From positions 3,237,527 to 3,301,526 of the forward strand of contig OX457074.1 in the NCBI GenBank assembly GCA_949752795.1: 64,000 bases of DNA, read 5' to 3'. The notes under the pieces were generated by a model that saw only the letters and a program-made list of their open reading frames with translations, ran no database searches and was not told the DNA's origin. Positions within the stretch are counted from its first letter, which is position 1. Every line of letters begins with the position of its first letter. Of the stretch, positions 1 to 10,172 are shown one piece after another. The stretch is from Hyperoodon ampullatus (taxonomy: Eukaryota; Chordata; Mammalia; Artiodactyla; Ziphiidae). Both the position numbers and the translations under genes were made by a program.

Positions 1-2030
1 TTCCTGGCTGTCACTCTCTGGCCCTGGAGAGGATGCCCAATGGGGTCGAAGCCTGCTTTGTTCTACAGTGGGGGCAGCTCTACTATTCACCCTGTGTTTG
101 TTCTTGTCATCACCCCTGAAAGGACAGCAGTGCCAGGCTCTGGCCTATTAGCTCCCACTGCAGCCAACCCTCTCATAAATAACCCGTTGTCAGGGATTTT
201 AATGGAAGCCCTCTGGAAGCTGTAAATCTTTGCAGCTCCCTCCTGCATCCTCTCCCTCATTTCCATCACAATTCACTCCACAGGAACCAGAGACCAAAGT
301 GTGAGCTTGCCAGAGCAGATTGGTAGGACACTGGGGAAAGAAAGAGGCAGGATGGGGGAGGGGAACCAAGCTGGGACAGTTGGTCTTAGGGAAGCATCTG
401 CTGAGTGACCAGTGGACGATGGTCACCTGGGTCCTCAAGGCCCTGGAGAGGGGGAAGGGCAAGATGGCCTAGGGCCACCTGGAGGGAAGAGGGAAAAGGG
501 AAGAGGGGAGAGGACAGGATGGCAGCGAGTTTTCTGGAAGAGCAGCAGATGGGCTGCTGGTTCCACCTCGGGCCCTACAGTGTGAATTTAAGTGCCACGT
601 AGCAGGATTTCAGTGTCTGCTTCGGGTTAAGCTATGCCTTTGCCTCTATCCTCCTGCCTGGGCAGATCAGCAGGTAAAGGGGCAGTGTTCTGTGTTGGCA
701 GGAAATCTTTTCCTCTACCAATTTAGGTCTGAAAGGTAACAGTTTATATGCATACGAGAGCAGTCAAGAGTGAGTAAACCTCCCAATAGCTAGGAATTAA
801 GGTTTATACATCAGTTTAATAAGGGTGTGGGGGGTGTTCAAGGCTTCAAAGGATGGAAGGCTCTGATGAGACTTAGACAGGTTTTTTTGAATATCCGTGT
901 ATCCCGGGATGGTCCCTCCCTGACTGGAGGTCTCCCTGGAAGGGTGGGGGTGTTGCTGGGTTGTAACTGCTGCCTCCCTGACTGGAGGTCTCCCTGGAAG
1001 GGTGGGGGTGTTGCTGGGTTGTAACTACTGGCTCTTGTAAACCTCTGCATTATTCAGATAAGGGAAGTTCAGATAAGATTTCTTTCTGCATCTGCTGTAG
1101 CTCAAATGTTTCCACCTTACAGTAAAAACCATTCTGAAGGGTTTTTTTAGTCCCTTCACCTGCTGTTTCTCCAATATCCTATCACAGCATAGCATGAAGT
1201 CCTGGGCATAGTCACTGACCAGAATGTTCCCAATGAATCTGCTAAAAAGCTTACATACTCTAAGAAACACTCCTGGACTAACTCCAACATGCTTCAAATC
1301 AGAGACGTGGATTTTGCCTCTTCCCTTAGTTGTTTCGACTACAGGTTTTCTGAGATGGCCTTGTTTCTCCTTTTCACATGTCTCCCCTCAACTGCTGGAA
1401 AAGAGCCCTATCCTCAGTAGAAAGTAATGATCCAAATCTTACATAAATCTTACTCCTTGGGACTAAATGATTTTTTTTTACCGGAGCAATTACATTTCAG
1501 TGGCATCAAGTTAAGCATCTGGAAAAATTTCAAGAATGAAGAGGGATGACTCCTCGGCTCAATCCATAAGGGAGTTTCTCCAAATCACTATGGTTCAAGA
1601 CCTTAACATCTATCCTTTGTTCAATCTTTCACCAATCCTGAATCAACCCAGGCAGAAACAGCCCTACTGGCTGCCAATCCTTTGCAGGCAGGACTCTGAG
1701 GTTAGACAAGTGGAAACGTTAGGAAACCACAATTATTTAAATCCAATCACTACTCTGATTCTCCACCTGAGGACAGTCAAGGTGTTGCTTCGAGAAGCCA
1801 AGACCCCTGAGCCCTGGGCGGCCCTCTCTTATTGGCCAGTTCAGTGCAAGGGCCAGGACCCCCCACACTCTGAGGAGATGTCATGATTCAATAAGCCTGA
1901 GCTGTTCATCACAGGTTTGCGATACCCATTTTACTGCTAAAGAGGCGAGGCCTCAGGTCACGTCAGCTGCCTGAGGTTACACAAGCAACCTGAGATCTTG
2001 ACTTAGGTCCCAATCCAGTGCTCTCCGCAA
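1..2030. other. Unique sequence left of the CpG island, no gene found
   Basis: I looked on both strands for coding exons, in particular the early exons of CALCOCO2 expected by synteny on the minus strand, and recognised none. The open frames here lack splice context or family resemblance. The only clear structure is a 58-bp tandem duplication at 915-1030. It may be CALCOCO2 intron 1, which is inference from gene order only. Confidence 0.4.
915..1030. repeat. 58-bp tandem duplication, two copies
   Basis: Copies lie at 915-972 and 973-1030, each beginning cctccctgactggagg and ending ttgtaactgctg or ttgtaactactg. They differ at very few positions, so the duplication is recent. Open frames crossing it on both strands are by-products. 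Confidence 0.95.
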
Positions 2031-2700
2031 GGCGCCTCCTGCTCCCGGCTTTGGCTTTTTATTCTCCGCAGAGGCCCGAAGGGCAAGGCGCCCCTAGACC
2101 GGCACCACCCGCGCCGCCGGAGCTCCGGAGGTAGACTTGCTGATCTGCGACAGCCTGGACGTTCCAGCCGCGCCTGCGCACGACGCCCCGACGGCGCGGG
2201 CCTGGACTGACGCGGACGCGGGGGCGGGGCGGACCGGGGAGGGCGGGGACCTGCGTAGGGTGAGCGGTAGCCCCGCCTCGCGCGCTGGGAGCGCGGCCCG
2301 GCGTCCCCGCGTCCTTGGCGTCTCCCGGGGCGACCTCGGACGCTTCCTTCTCCGAGCGGTTAATTGGGGAGCGGGATGGGCGCGCATGTCAGCCTACCGC
2401 AGGGGCCAGTCGGAGGCCTGGAAAGCCCTATATGCAAATAGGAGGGCCGGGCGGACCCCAAGTTAGGAGGGGCGCGGGTTGGGGTTAGGGGTTGTCTGGC
2501 AGCCAATGGGAGTGTGTCTCCTTAATCCTTCGAGCAGGGGACCCACAAGTGTGGTTGCGAGCAGTACGGGCGGCAGAGCGGGGCGAGACGGGAGAGTAAA
2601 AATCGCGGGTAAGAGCGCCCCAAAGCTCGGTGCTGTCCCCAGGCCGCGGCTTCCTAGTGCCTCCCCACTGAAAACCAGGTTCTACATGTCCCCCTTTCCC
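2030..2700. promoter_or_regulatory. CpG island, likely CALCOCO2 promoter (minus strand)
   Basis: The block is strongly GC- and CpG-rich, unlike its flanks. It contains a GC box (ggggcggggc, 2221-2230), an exact octamer ATGCAAAT at 2432-2439 inside a CCTAT...ATAGG inverted repeat, and a CCAAT box at 2503-2507. It lies about 7.3 kb before the TTLL6 start codon. In human the gene on this side of TTLL6 is CALCOCO2, transcribed away from it, so the island most simply marks its first, non-coding exon and promoter. I cannot identify a first exon or donor with certainty, and the CALCOCO2 assignment is inference from synteny. Confidence 0.55.
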
Positions 2701-3340
2701 CCACGGTGCCCAGTTCCCCAGGGCTACCCCCTCCCTGGTGGCGTTCCAACAAGTGGCAAAAGCCACCCGCCCCGCACCCGCTTCCTCTCGGCTCCAAAGC
2801 CCACCGCTTCTCAGCAGTTCTAGGTATCGCTCACCGTCTTCCACGCCCCATACTGAGTTCACTTCTCACACCCTTTTCTCATCCTCAAGACCCCCATGCC
2901 AGGACCTTTCTCACACACCGACCCTTCTTTTCCCAGCTCCTTACTCCCCTCCTGTCCTAGCTTTTCTCCCGAACCCGGGTCGCCCTTTGTGTGCACCCTC
3001 ACTTCCTGACCTCCCTCGATTTCCCAAACCCGGTGCCCCCAGGGAGCTGTCCCTTAGATACAAGAGATCCCTGGGAATCGCACAACTCTCTCCACCTCCC
3101 CCTTCTCCATCTTTGGATCCTTCTCTTGATAACCTTTCTTCCTTTGTCTGGAGAATCCTTACAGAAAGACACTGCTGTTTTTCTTGGCAGCACAGCCCTC
3201 TGCAAATAACCTACCCCCTTTCCAGCCTCTTTTTCTTTCATTTCCAGATGTTATTTCTCACCCTCCTGAAGGAAAACTCTTCTAGGCTTGAGAAAAGTTC
3301 TTTGGGATATGAACCCTACGGAAAAATGTAACTTCCATTT
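2701..3340. other. Pyrimidine-rich unique sequence next to the CpG island
   Basis: The plus strand is C/T-rich with few repeats. Long open frames here are explained by the biased composition (Pro/Ser/Leu-rich translations) and show no protein family resemblance. Confidence 0.4.
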
Positions 3341-3343
3341 GGG

Positions 3344-3650
3344 GATGACGCAGGAAGGGAGCTAACAGTTTACTAAGCACTGGTATGTGCCAGGCACTTA
3401 AATAAGTCATTTATTGTATACACCAATACCACCATTATATTTTCATTTTACGATATAGCCCTTATTTTAAACCAAACACTGCTTTAAGAGCTTTAGAAAT
3501 ATTAACTCATTTAATCTTTAAAGCAACCCCATGAGATGAATATTATTATCTTCACTTTACTTATGAGGGAACTGAGGTACAAAGAAACTCAGTTACTCAC
3601 CCACAGTCGCCCTTGTAGTAAGTGGTAAAGATGGGATTTAGATCCAGAAC
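3344..3650 (-). repeat. MIR SINE (old mammalian), minus
   Basis: Reads as reverse-complement MIR: a tgccaggcactta block, then a ttaactcatttaatc block, then gagggaactgaggtac and a gtagtaagtggtaaag block, in the order expected. Diverged as usual for this ancient family. Confidence 0.8.
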
Positions 3651-3659
3651 CATCTGTCT

Positions 3660-5450
3660 TTGTTAGTTATGCACTGCGTTTTGTGGAGAAAATGACTGGG
3701 CATGAGCCTGCTCTGAAAATTGCATCTTCCAGTCTTGCAGAATTCCTCAGTTTCTAGCAGAATAAAAGGTGGCATCTGAGTCAGCAAGATTCTTATTGTT
3801 CCCAGGGAATGTGGTCAGTCATTCTCAGCACTTACTGGCAAAGCCCTTGAGTACTTGAGTGCCTCCTCCTCTCCCTTGTTTGTCCACGTTTTGCTAAGGA
3901 TCCCTTCAGGCCCTGTGCTGAAATTCAAAGGGTGGCTAGAATGAAAAGCCAAAGACCATAGAAGGCATCTTATTTTATCCTGCCTGCTTCAAAGCTCAAT
4001 GCACTTTTCTGGATATGAAGCTTTTATCTTCCTGGTGATTCTGTAATGATGGAGAAGACAGGGAATGAGGGAGAAGATAAGTACTGGCTTCTTATGACAT
4101 ACTATGTCAAAGAGGCAAAGCTGAAAGCAAGATCCAGGGGTCCTACCTCCACATCTTTTTTTTTTTTCCCTGTCTACTTCGACCTTTTCCAAGGGCTACC
4201 CACTGAAAGCCTTCAGAGGATGCTTCTAGGAGGGGAATGAGGACCAAAAGATGAAAAGGGGAGGGGAGTGCAGGAAAACCTATTATTTGGGAGGAGAGAA
4301 GGAAAGTCACAGGCAGACACAGTAGGAAAAACTCTTCAGTGCCGTATGAATCCCTACAGACTGAAAGAAAAGTCTAGGCTGTGAAGGTCAGGGTAAAAAA
4401 ACTTGGCTAAAACTTGAAACACTTAAGTACCAAATGATTCTTTCCTCCCATTTACAGACCACCCATATTAATTCAGCCTTGCAAAGGAAAGCACTAAACA
4501 TTTCCCACCCTTCTGCAATACCTTTAGAGCCAAGAAGAGTAGTCAACATGAATAGTCCTTCAGAAGTGGAAACGAGTCCAAGTAACCTGCAAAGTGTTTG
4601 TTTGCATGGAGCCATCCCAGTGCTCATTCCCTCCCCCTGGTGGCCAATGAAGGTCATTTTCATGCTGCCTAACCCGGCTTTAGTTGGCAGCCTCTGACTT
4701 GGAAGATCCCAAGATCAAATCCCATACCAAAATGGAAGGAAACATCAGGGTTTTTTCACTGTCTTAACTCTCCTACTTGGGAAGGTGAATTGAATGTGTC
4801 TTGTGTCATCAAGAAAAGCTGAAGATGGTATTTTCTATGTTTGCTACGTATATTTGTACAACATAGTGTTCTTTTTTTAACTCCCCAAATCCCTTGGTCC
4901 ACATTGCCTGCCCACCTACCTGGCATAATGGAAAGCTATGTAGAAGGGCAGGAAGCTGGGGCTTTCATCCTGGCTCTGCAGACTTCTCTCCGGCTTTGTG
5001 CATGTCCCCTCCAGTAGCTGGGAGGGGGGATTTCAAAACCTCTAAAAAGCAAACAGATTGAACTAGACACTCTCCAAGGTCCCTCCCAGCCGTAACATTC
5101 AGGACTTCCACTAGAAAATGTTCTAATTACACTCCAAATAAGAGCCCTGGTACAGCATGGATACTGGTGAAAAGAAGGGAAAGAAACAGAGTGAAAATAA
5201 ATGCGAAGTAGAAACAATAGGGCTGGTCCCAGATTATGTCAAACCTGAGGAGACCTAGGCCTCTTGTTGGAAGTGGGAATTTAGAAGCACTTGGCTTTAA
5301 GGAAAACAATGTGGGGCCAGCTGATTCTTAAGGGACTAAAGTCACCGAGACGCTTCTGGGAGCTAAGAAGTCAGTTGCTTCTCTTTATGGCCAAAAATCA
5401 TTTATAGGTGATCAACAGAGAGGAAAAGGCAGTGCGTGGAGTATGGAGGA
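3660..5450. other. Intergenic sequence, no gene recognised
   Basis: Mixed unique sequence with short homopolymer runs (a T-run near 4158). Neither strand has an open frame with recognisable protein similarity or paired splice sites. Confidence 0.4.
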
Positions 5451-5454
5451 GAGA

Positions 5455-5650
5455 CAGGTGGTGGAGTCAGACAGACATGGCTTCTAACCCCAGCTCTGCC
5501 CCTTAACCTCTCCGTGTTTCAGCCTTCTCATCTGTAATAGAGGGAAGAGAGTATCTGTGATATGATCTTATGAGGATGAGATGAAACAGTATGTATACAA
5601 AGTGCTTTAGTATAGTTAATACCTGTTACTTGGTAAGTAGGTTGTAAATT
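5455..5650 (+). repeat. MIR SINE, plus
   Basis: The order of blocks is that of sense MIR: gtggagtcagacagacatgg, then cagctctgcccctt, then cagccttctcatctgtaat, then gaggatgagatgaaa. Confidence 0.75.
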
Positions 5651-5819
5651 GTATTTACTATTATAAGTGAATGAAACTCAGTGTTTTAAGTGCCTGCTAT
5701 ATGAAAGGATGCAAGGTCGATGCTTTAAAAAGTGTTCTTTATTTTTATTTTTTAATGCTCACAGCAACATTTCTATTATATAAATGGGGAAAAAGAACCT
5801 TAGTTAGGTGAAACTAGTT

Positions 5820-5950
5820 CATGCATTTATTCATCCTTCCAGTCCATTCATTCAGGAAGCATAAAAACCTCTGCTATGCGCCAGACACTGTGGTAGGAGC
5901 TGAGAATTTAGACATAGCCTCTTCCATCAGGGAGTTCACGGTCCAGGGCC
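5820..5950 (-). repeat. L2 LINE 3' fragment, minus
   Basis: Contains the typical antisense L2 tail words: repeated ttcattca-like units, gcgccagacactgtggtag, and catcagggagttcacggtc. Confidence 0.6.
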
Positions 5951-5959
5951 ACACAGCTG

Positions 5960-6225
5960 AGAATGATAGGTAGCAATTAGTGAGCACCTACTGTGTGCCA
6001 GGCACTGTTCTAAGCACATTGTATTAACTCAAATGAATTACCTCATTTAATTCCCATGGCTGGGGCAGACCATTTTACAGATGTGGAAACTAAGGCAGAG
6101 GGCTGTTATGATAAGTAAATTGCCTGAGGTCACACAACTAGGAAGTGGCAGAGCAGAGGTTTAAATCCAGGCAGATAGACTCCAGAATCTTGAGTTCTCA
6201 GCCACTTCACTACAGCTGCCTCTTA
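5960..6225 (-). repeat. MIR SINE, minus
   Basis: A well-preserved antisense MIR: ctactgtgtgccaggcactg, gtattaactcaaatg, ttttacagatgtggaaact, aggtcacacaactagg and a terminal cacttcactacagctgcc appear in the right order. Confidence 0.85.
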
Positions 6226-6770
6226 GCAAGTGATTTAAAGCCACATCCCTGACTGCAGAGGCCCTGAAACTGGGAGATAGATATAGTATCTCAGGATGCC
6301 AGCAGCAGCCCCCTTCTCTCTTTTGTATTCTCCTTAGCCTTGTCCTTTGAATCTGTGGCCCCACCTCTTTTGATTCCTCAAGGCTGCAAGACTGCTTTTG
6401 AACAAATTGTAAGGCAGGAGAGGAACCCCCAGGTTAGCGGGGAGTAGTTGCTGAGATTGGGAAAGAGAAGTAGAGATGCGAAGGTGGAGGATGGGTAAAT
6501 TCAGATGTCTGGGGTCAGGCGTGTAGCCTAAATGAGAGAGAAGTGATCTGAGGCATATGAAAATGTTCCCTCTCTCTTAATGCTACTATATGGAAGATAA
6601 TAGCACAGGGGCAGCTGTCACTTGGCTCCTGAATCAGGGAGACAATAGGGAAAGATAGGGACTGGGACAAGCTGGAAAATGGCTAAAGAGGGAGCCATTG
6701 CTTGGCTCTAGTTGATTGCTGGCTTGAAGCAATGGGGACCTGCTTTTCCAAAAAGGAATGGAAATCTAGA

Positions 6771-6928
6771 TTTTTATGAGAAATCTACATTTCCTAGTTA
6801 TTGGCAGCTGTTTTTATGAGAAATCTACATTTCCTAGTTATTGGCAGCTGTTTTATGAGAAATCTACATTTCCTAGTTATTGGCAGCTGTTTTTATGAGA
6901 AATCTACATTTCCTAGTTATTGGCAGCT
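6771..6928. repeat. Four-copy tandem repeat, about 40-bp unit
   Basis: Units start tttttatgagaaatctac and end ttggcagctg. Boundaries are 6771-6810, 6811-6850, 6851-6889 (one T shorter) and 6890-6928. Copies are otherwise nearly identical. Each unit carries a TTTTATGAG box, giving four evenly spaced copies. Confidence 0.97.
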
Positions 6929-6929
6929 A

Positions 6930-7840
6930 CTTCTATTTTACAGCTATAACAACTACCACCACCACCATGGCCCAGTAAACATTTCTGTAGGCTAGATTCA
7001 GGATGCAAGCCCTGGTAGGCAACTTTTGAGTGAGCTGTTCTCTTTCAAGGGTTGGAGAGAAGCCAGAAGGATTTAGCCTTGGGGATGAAACAGGAAGGAG
7101 AGGGCTGGGAGAAGAGAAAGCCCCCAAAGAGAAAGCAAATATAGTTACACGTGGCACTGACTGTTGTCTGCCGTCTTGCACCTGTCTCGGGTGCCTTCCA
7201 AGAGGCTCTCGTGTCACAGGTAGCCTAGTTTACAGGGGAAGGTGGGCAAGACTGCCGTGATGAACCAGCTCCTGCAGACGTATCAATACATGGTCTCCAT
7301 CCCTTCCTTGCTTACGTGCCTGAGGCCCTCTCGTGCGAGAGTAAACAGAATTTGATTGTTTTTTGTTCTTCTCTTTGAGGCAGACAAATATAAGCAGCCA
7401 CGACTTGTTTTTACCACTTGGGCAAGGATTCGAAAAAGGACAAAGACAACTCACAACTCCAGAGGCCAAACTCAGGGTCAGTTTTCTCTCCTCAAGTTAA
7501 CATTAACCTTTAGGTAAACGGAGCCAGTCCTCCTCGAGGGCTTGGTAAACAGGAGCTGTTGTGGAGGCCACCGGAGGGGAGCTGGCCGTTTACCTGGCAG
7601 GAAGGAAGCAGCCCAAGGTCAAGATTTCATGTACTGTATCCTCTTGAGCTTTGCCAGGAATGTGCCTGTTCACTAAGAAAAACGGACTCACAAGGCCCAG
7701 GCTTCATCGTTAATTGTGCTGAGCACAACCCTTTCTCCCCCTGTTCCAGTGTCACCACAGAGGGCTTAGGTGTTAAGGGACAGCCCCCTTCAGCAAGAGA
7801 GAGTGGCAATCCCTGGCCATTAAAAAACTGTGCTCTCTCT
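6930..7840. other. Intergenic unique sequence
   Basis: After a short cca trinucleotide run near 6955 the sequence is unique. I see no coding exon or family-assignable repeat before the SINE that starts at 7842. Confidence 0.4.
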
Positions 7841-7841
7841 C

Positions 7842-8057
7842 GGGCTTCCCTGGTGGCGCAGTGGTTGAGAGTCCGCCTGCCGATGCAGGGGACACGGGTT
7901 CGTGCCCCGGTCTGGAAAGATCCCACATGCCGCGGAGCGGCTAGGTCCGTGAGCCATGCCACTGAGCCTGCGCGTCCAGAGCCTGTGCTCCGCAATGGGA
8001 GAGACCACAGCAGTGAGAGGCCCGCGTACCACAAAAAATAATAATAATAATAATAAA
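7842..8057 (+). mobile_element. CHR-family SINE, plus, near full length
   Basis: Begins gggcttccctggtggcgc, keeps the tRNA-derived A and B box region (gtggttgagagtccgcc, cgggttcgtgcccc) and ends in a (taa)n tail. This cetacean SINE family is tRNA-Glu-derived. The open frames over it are not genes. Confidence 0.93.
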
Positions 8058-8349
8058 AACTCTGCTCTCCCTCTGAGAAGTGGCTACAAGCATTCAGTGA
8101 GATCGTATATGTGACAATTCTTTGGAAAGCCTAAAGAATGATGCCCATGTAAGGGTTTGTTATGAAATTATTCATAGGTAGCCTCTAAGTTAGAGCCCCC
8201 TCCCCCATTCTGGTTTGAGAAAGAAGCAGAGAGAGGTGGCAGGATGTATTAATGTTAAAAAAAACCCTGGCCGTAAGGTATAAAAGTTGTCTAGAATTAG
8301 CACGGTTGGGTACAGAGGGGAGATGATTCCCAAGAGATTGTGTGACTCT

Positions 8350-8860
8350 GGTGAGTCTGCTATAATTGCACGTTGATGGTGGTAGTCAAAATTGTTGGAA
8401 TCCCTCTGGGAAATAACATGGTGATATAAATAAATAAATAAAATATCAGAGGCTACATAATTTTCATATTCATTAACTTAGTAATTCTAGTTCTGGATAA
8501 ATATCTTAAGAATATAATCCTAAAGAAATACAAGCTCTTCTGTACACGAAAGTGTGCATTTTAGAGCTATTTATGTAATAGCAAGATTGAAAGCAACTTA
8601 CATTGCCAATAATAGGGCAATGGTTGGTTCAATTCAGACACATTCCTTCAATGGGATATTATTACACAACCATTAAAAATTAGAACTATGTAAACTTTGC
8701 CACAACCAAAAGGATGGTTATGTTATGATAGTAAGTGGGCAAAAAGCAGATACAGGATTGTTTATCTATTATGGTTACAATCATAAGAATAATTATGCTT
8801 AGAAATTTAGAATAAAAAAGAATACAGAGAAGGGCCAAAGTTGCTATGTTAGCTACGGGT
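8350..8860 (+). repeat. Old L1 3' fragment, plus
   Basis: Contains sense L1 3'-region wording such as agcaactt...caataatagggcaatgg and gggatattattacacaacc. Strongly diverged, so an old mammalian L1. A (taaa)n run lies near 8430. Confidence 0.65.
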
Positions 8861-9993
8861 GATTTCCCACACTGCCCTTTTCAGAGCTTCCTTTAACGTT
8901 ATAGTATTTCCATGATAATAATACATTAGAATAAATTATAATAAAGCTATTATTAATATCTTTTTTCAAAGCCAAAGAGTTTGTGAGGAAAGAACAGGGT
9001 AAGTAGCAAGAAGAGAGAGGGCCTGACATAGTGAGGAGGTTGGCGGGCTTTGGGGAGGTGAGGAGAGGGGGGAAAGCACCCGAAATTTGGCTTTACGGTC
9101 ATAGAAGCCTCAGATGTGAGGAGGATATGAACCAGTTTATTGGGCCTGGGCAGTTCTGGGTACCCAAAGGCAGACTAAGCACATTCCTAAGGATTAGTGA
9201 AGCAGGGGCATTAAAAACCATGTCAAAAAATTCGATATTTGAAATTTCAAGCAAACATCACAGAACTCATCATGGGGGCGGCGGGGGTGGGGGTGGAATG
9301 GGAACTTCGCTGGACTTCCTTGTAGGTATTTTACAATTTGGTCTTGCTTTCATCTTGAATTGGATGGTGAGGGAGACACTGTAGCCTCCTCTGGGGTTGG
9401 GGTCTCCGAAGGGCTGCATCTGGCCCCAGGCTTCAATCTTGTTCAACCAGCTACGAGTCAGTCCTGCACTCATGAGCGCCCGTTGTGTTCACTCTCAGGC
9501 CAGCAGATCGTGGGAGGGAGGTTTGGTGCAGAGGCCAAATAGTTAACAGACTTCCTCAAAGCACCTCATCTGCACCCACGGGGACTAACTCCCTCAGCTA
9601 GGGAGGCTTAGGGCTTGGTTCTGAGGCTGTCTCCAGACACTCACTCACTTTAATAAGATTGTTTATGGCGTGGTGCCATGCATAGCATCTCAGCTTGCTT
9701 CTGAAAACCCCAGGAGGGAAAAACCAAGGCCAGTGTTGGCTGAATGAGTCCCCAAGGTCATAGTCTTGGCAAAAGGTGGAATCAGCTCCTTGCTGGATCC
9801 TGCACCAACTGTGGAGGTGGGGTGGCATTTTATAAACTGCAACCTGTTGTCTGGTCTCTGAGCGCTGGTCCACCGCCCACAAGAGCAAGGGAGGGGGCTC
9901 CCCCTGCAGGTGGATCCGAGTAACTGCCACTCCATTTACCCTCTCTCCAGGGGAGGACCGGTGTTTCGCCAGAGCTTCCTCCAGGCAGGGGAG
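8861..9993. promoter_or_regulatory. TTLL6 5' flank and presumed promoter / 5'UTR
   Basis: Unique sequence preceding the TTLL6 start codon. It has no CpG island and no clear TATA box. A four-run G-quadruplex-like motif (three runs of five G, then GGG) lies at 9274-9302. A start codon at 9910 is in frame with the TTLL6 ATG but is not supported by the family N-terminus. I cannot place the transcription start. Confidence 0.35.
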
Positions 9994-10172
9994 ATGCTCC
10001 AGTGCCTGCTTTTGGAAGGAGAGGAAGGGAGAGACTCAGAAGAGAGACAGGACAGTTCCATAGAAGATTCAAAAGAAATCGTCACCCTGGCTTTTGTGAG
10101 CGAGAACACTGGGGCTCAACATGGGCTTCAGAATGCCCAGCAGCAAGGCAAGAAGAAGAGGAAGAAAAAGAG
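9994..10172 (+). CDS. TTLL6: TTLL6 exon 1 (start codon, residues 1-60)
   Basis: Starts [17 protein letters not shown] and runs through an acidic stretch to a basic run ([12 protein letters not shown]), matching the family N-terminus. The ATG at 9994 has a purine at -3 and aligns with the human start, so it is preferred to the in-frame ATG at 9910. The donor is ag|gttagg, leaving two bases of a split Arg codon. Confidence 0.88.

Noticed and set aside
2094..2466. Open frames on both strands in the left CpG island
   Set aside because: Composition effect. The translations do not resemble CALCOCO2, whose first exon is expected to be non-coding.
6771..6928. CRISPR-like array
   Set aside because: Units abut directly with no variable spacers, and the genome is mammalian. 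It is a simple tandem repeat.
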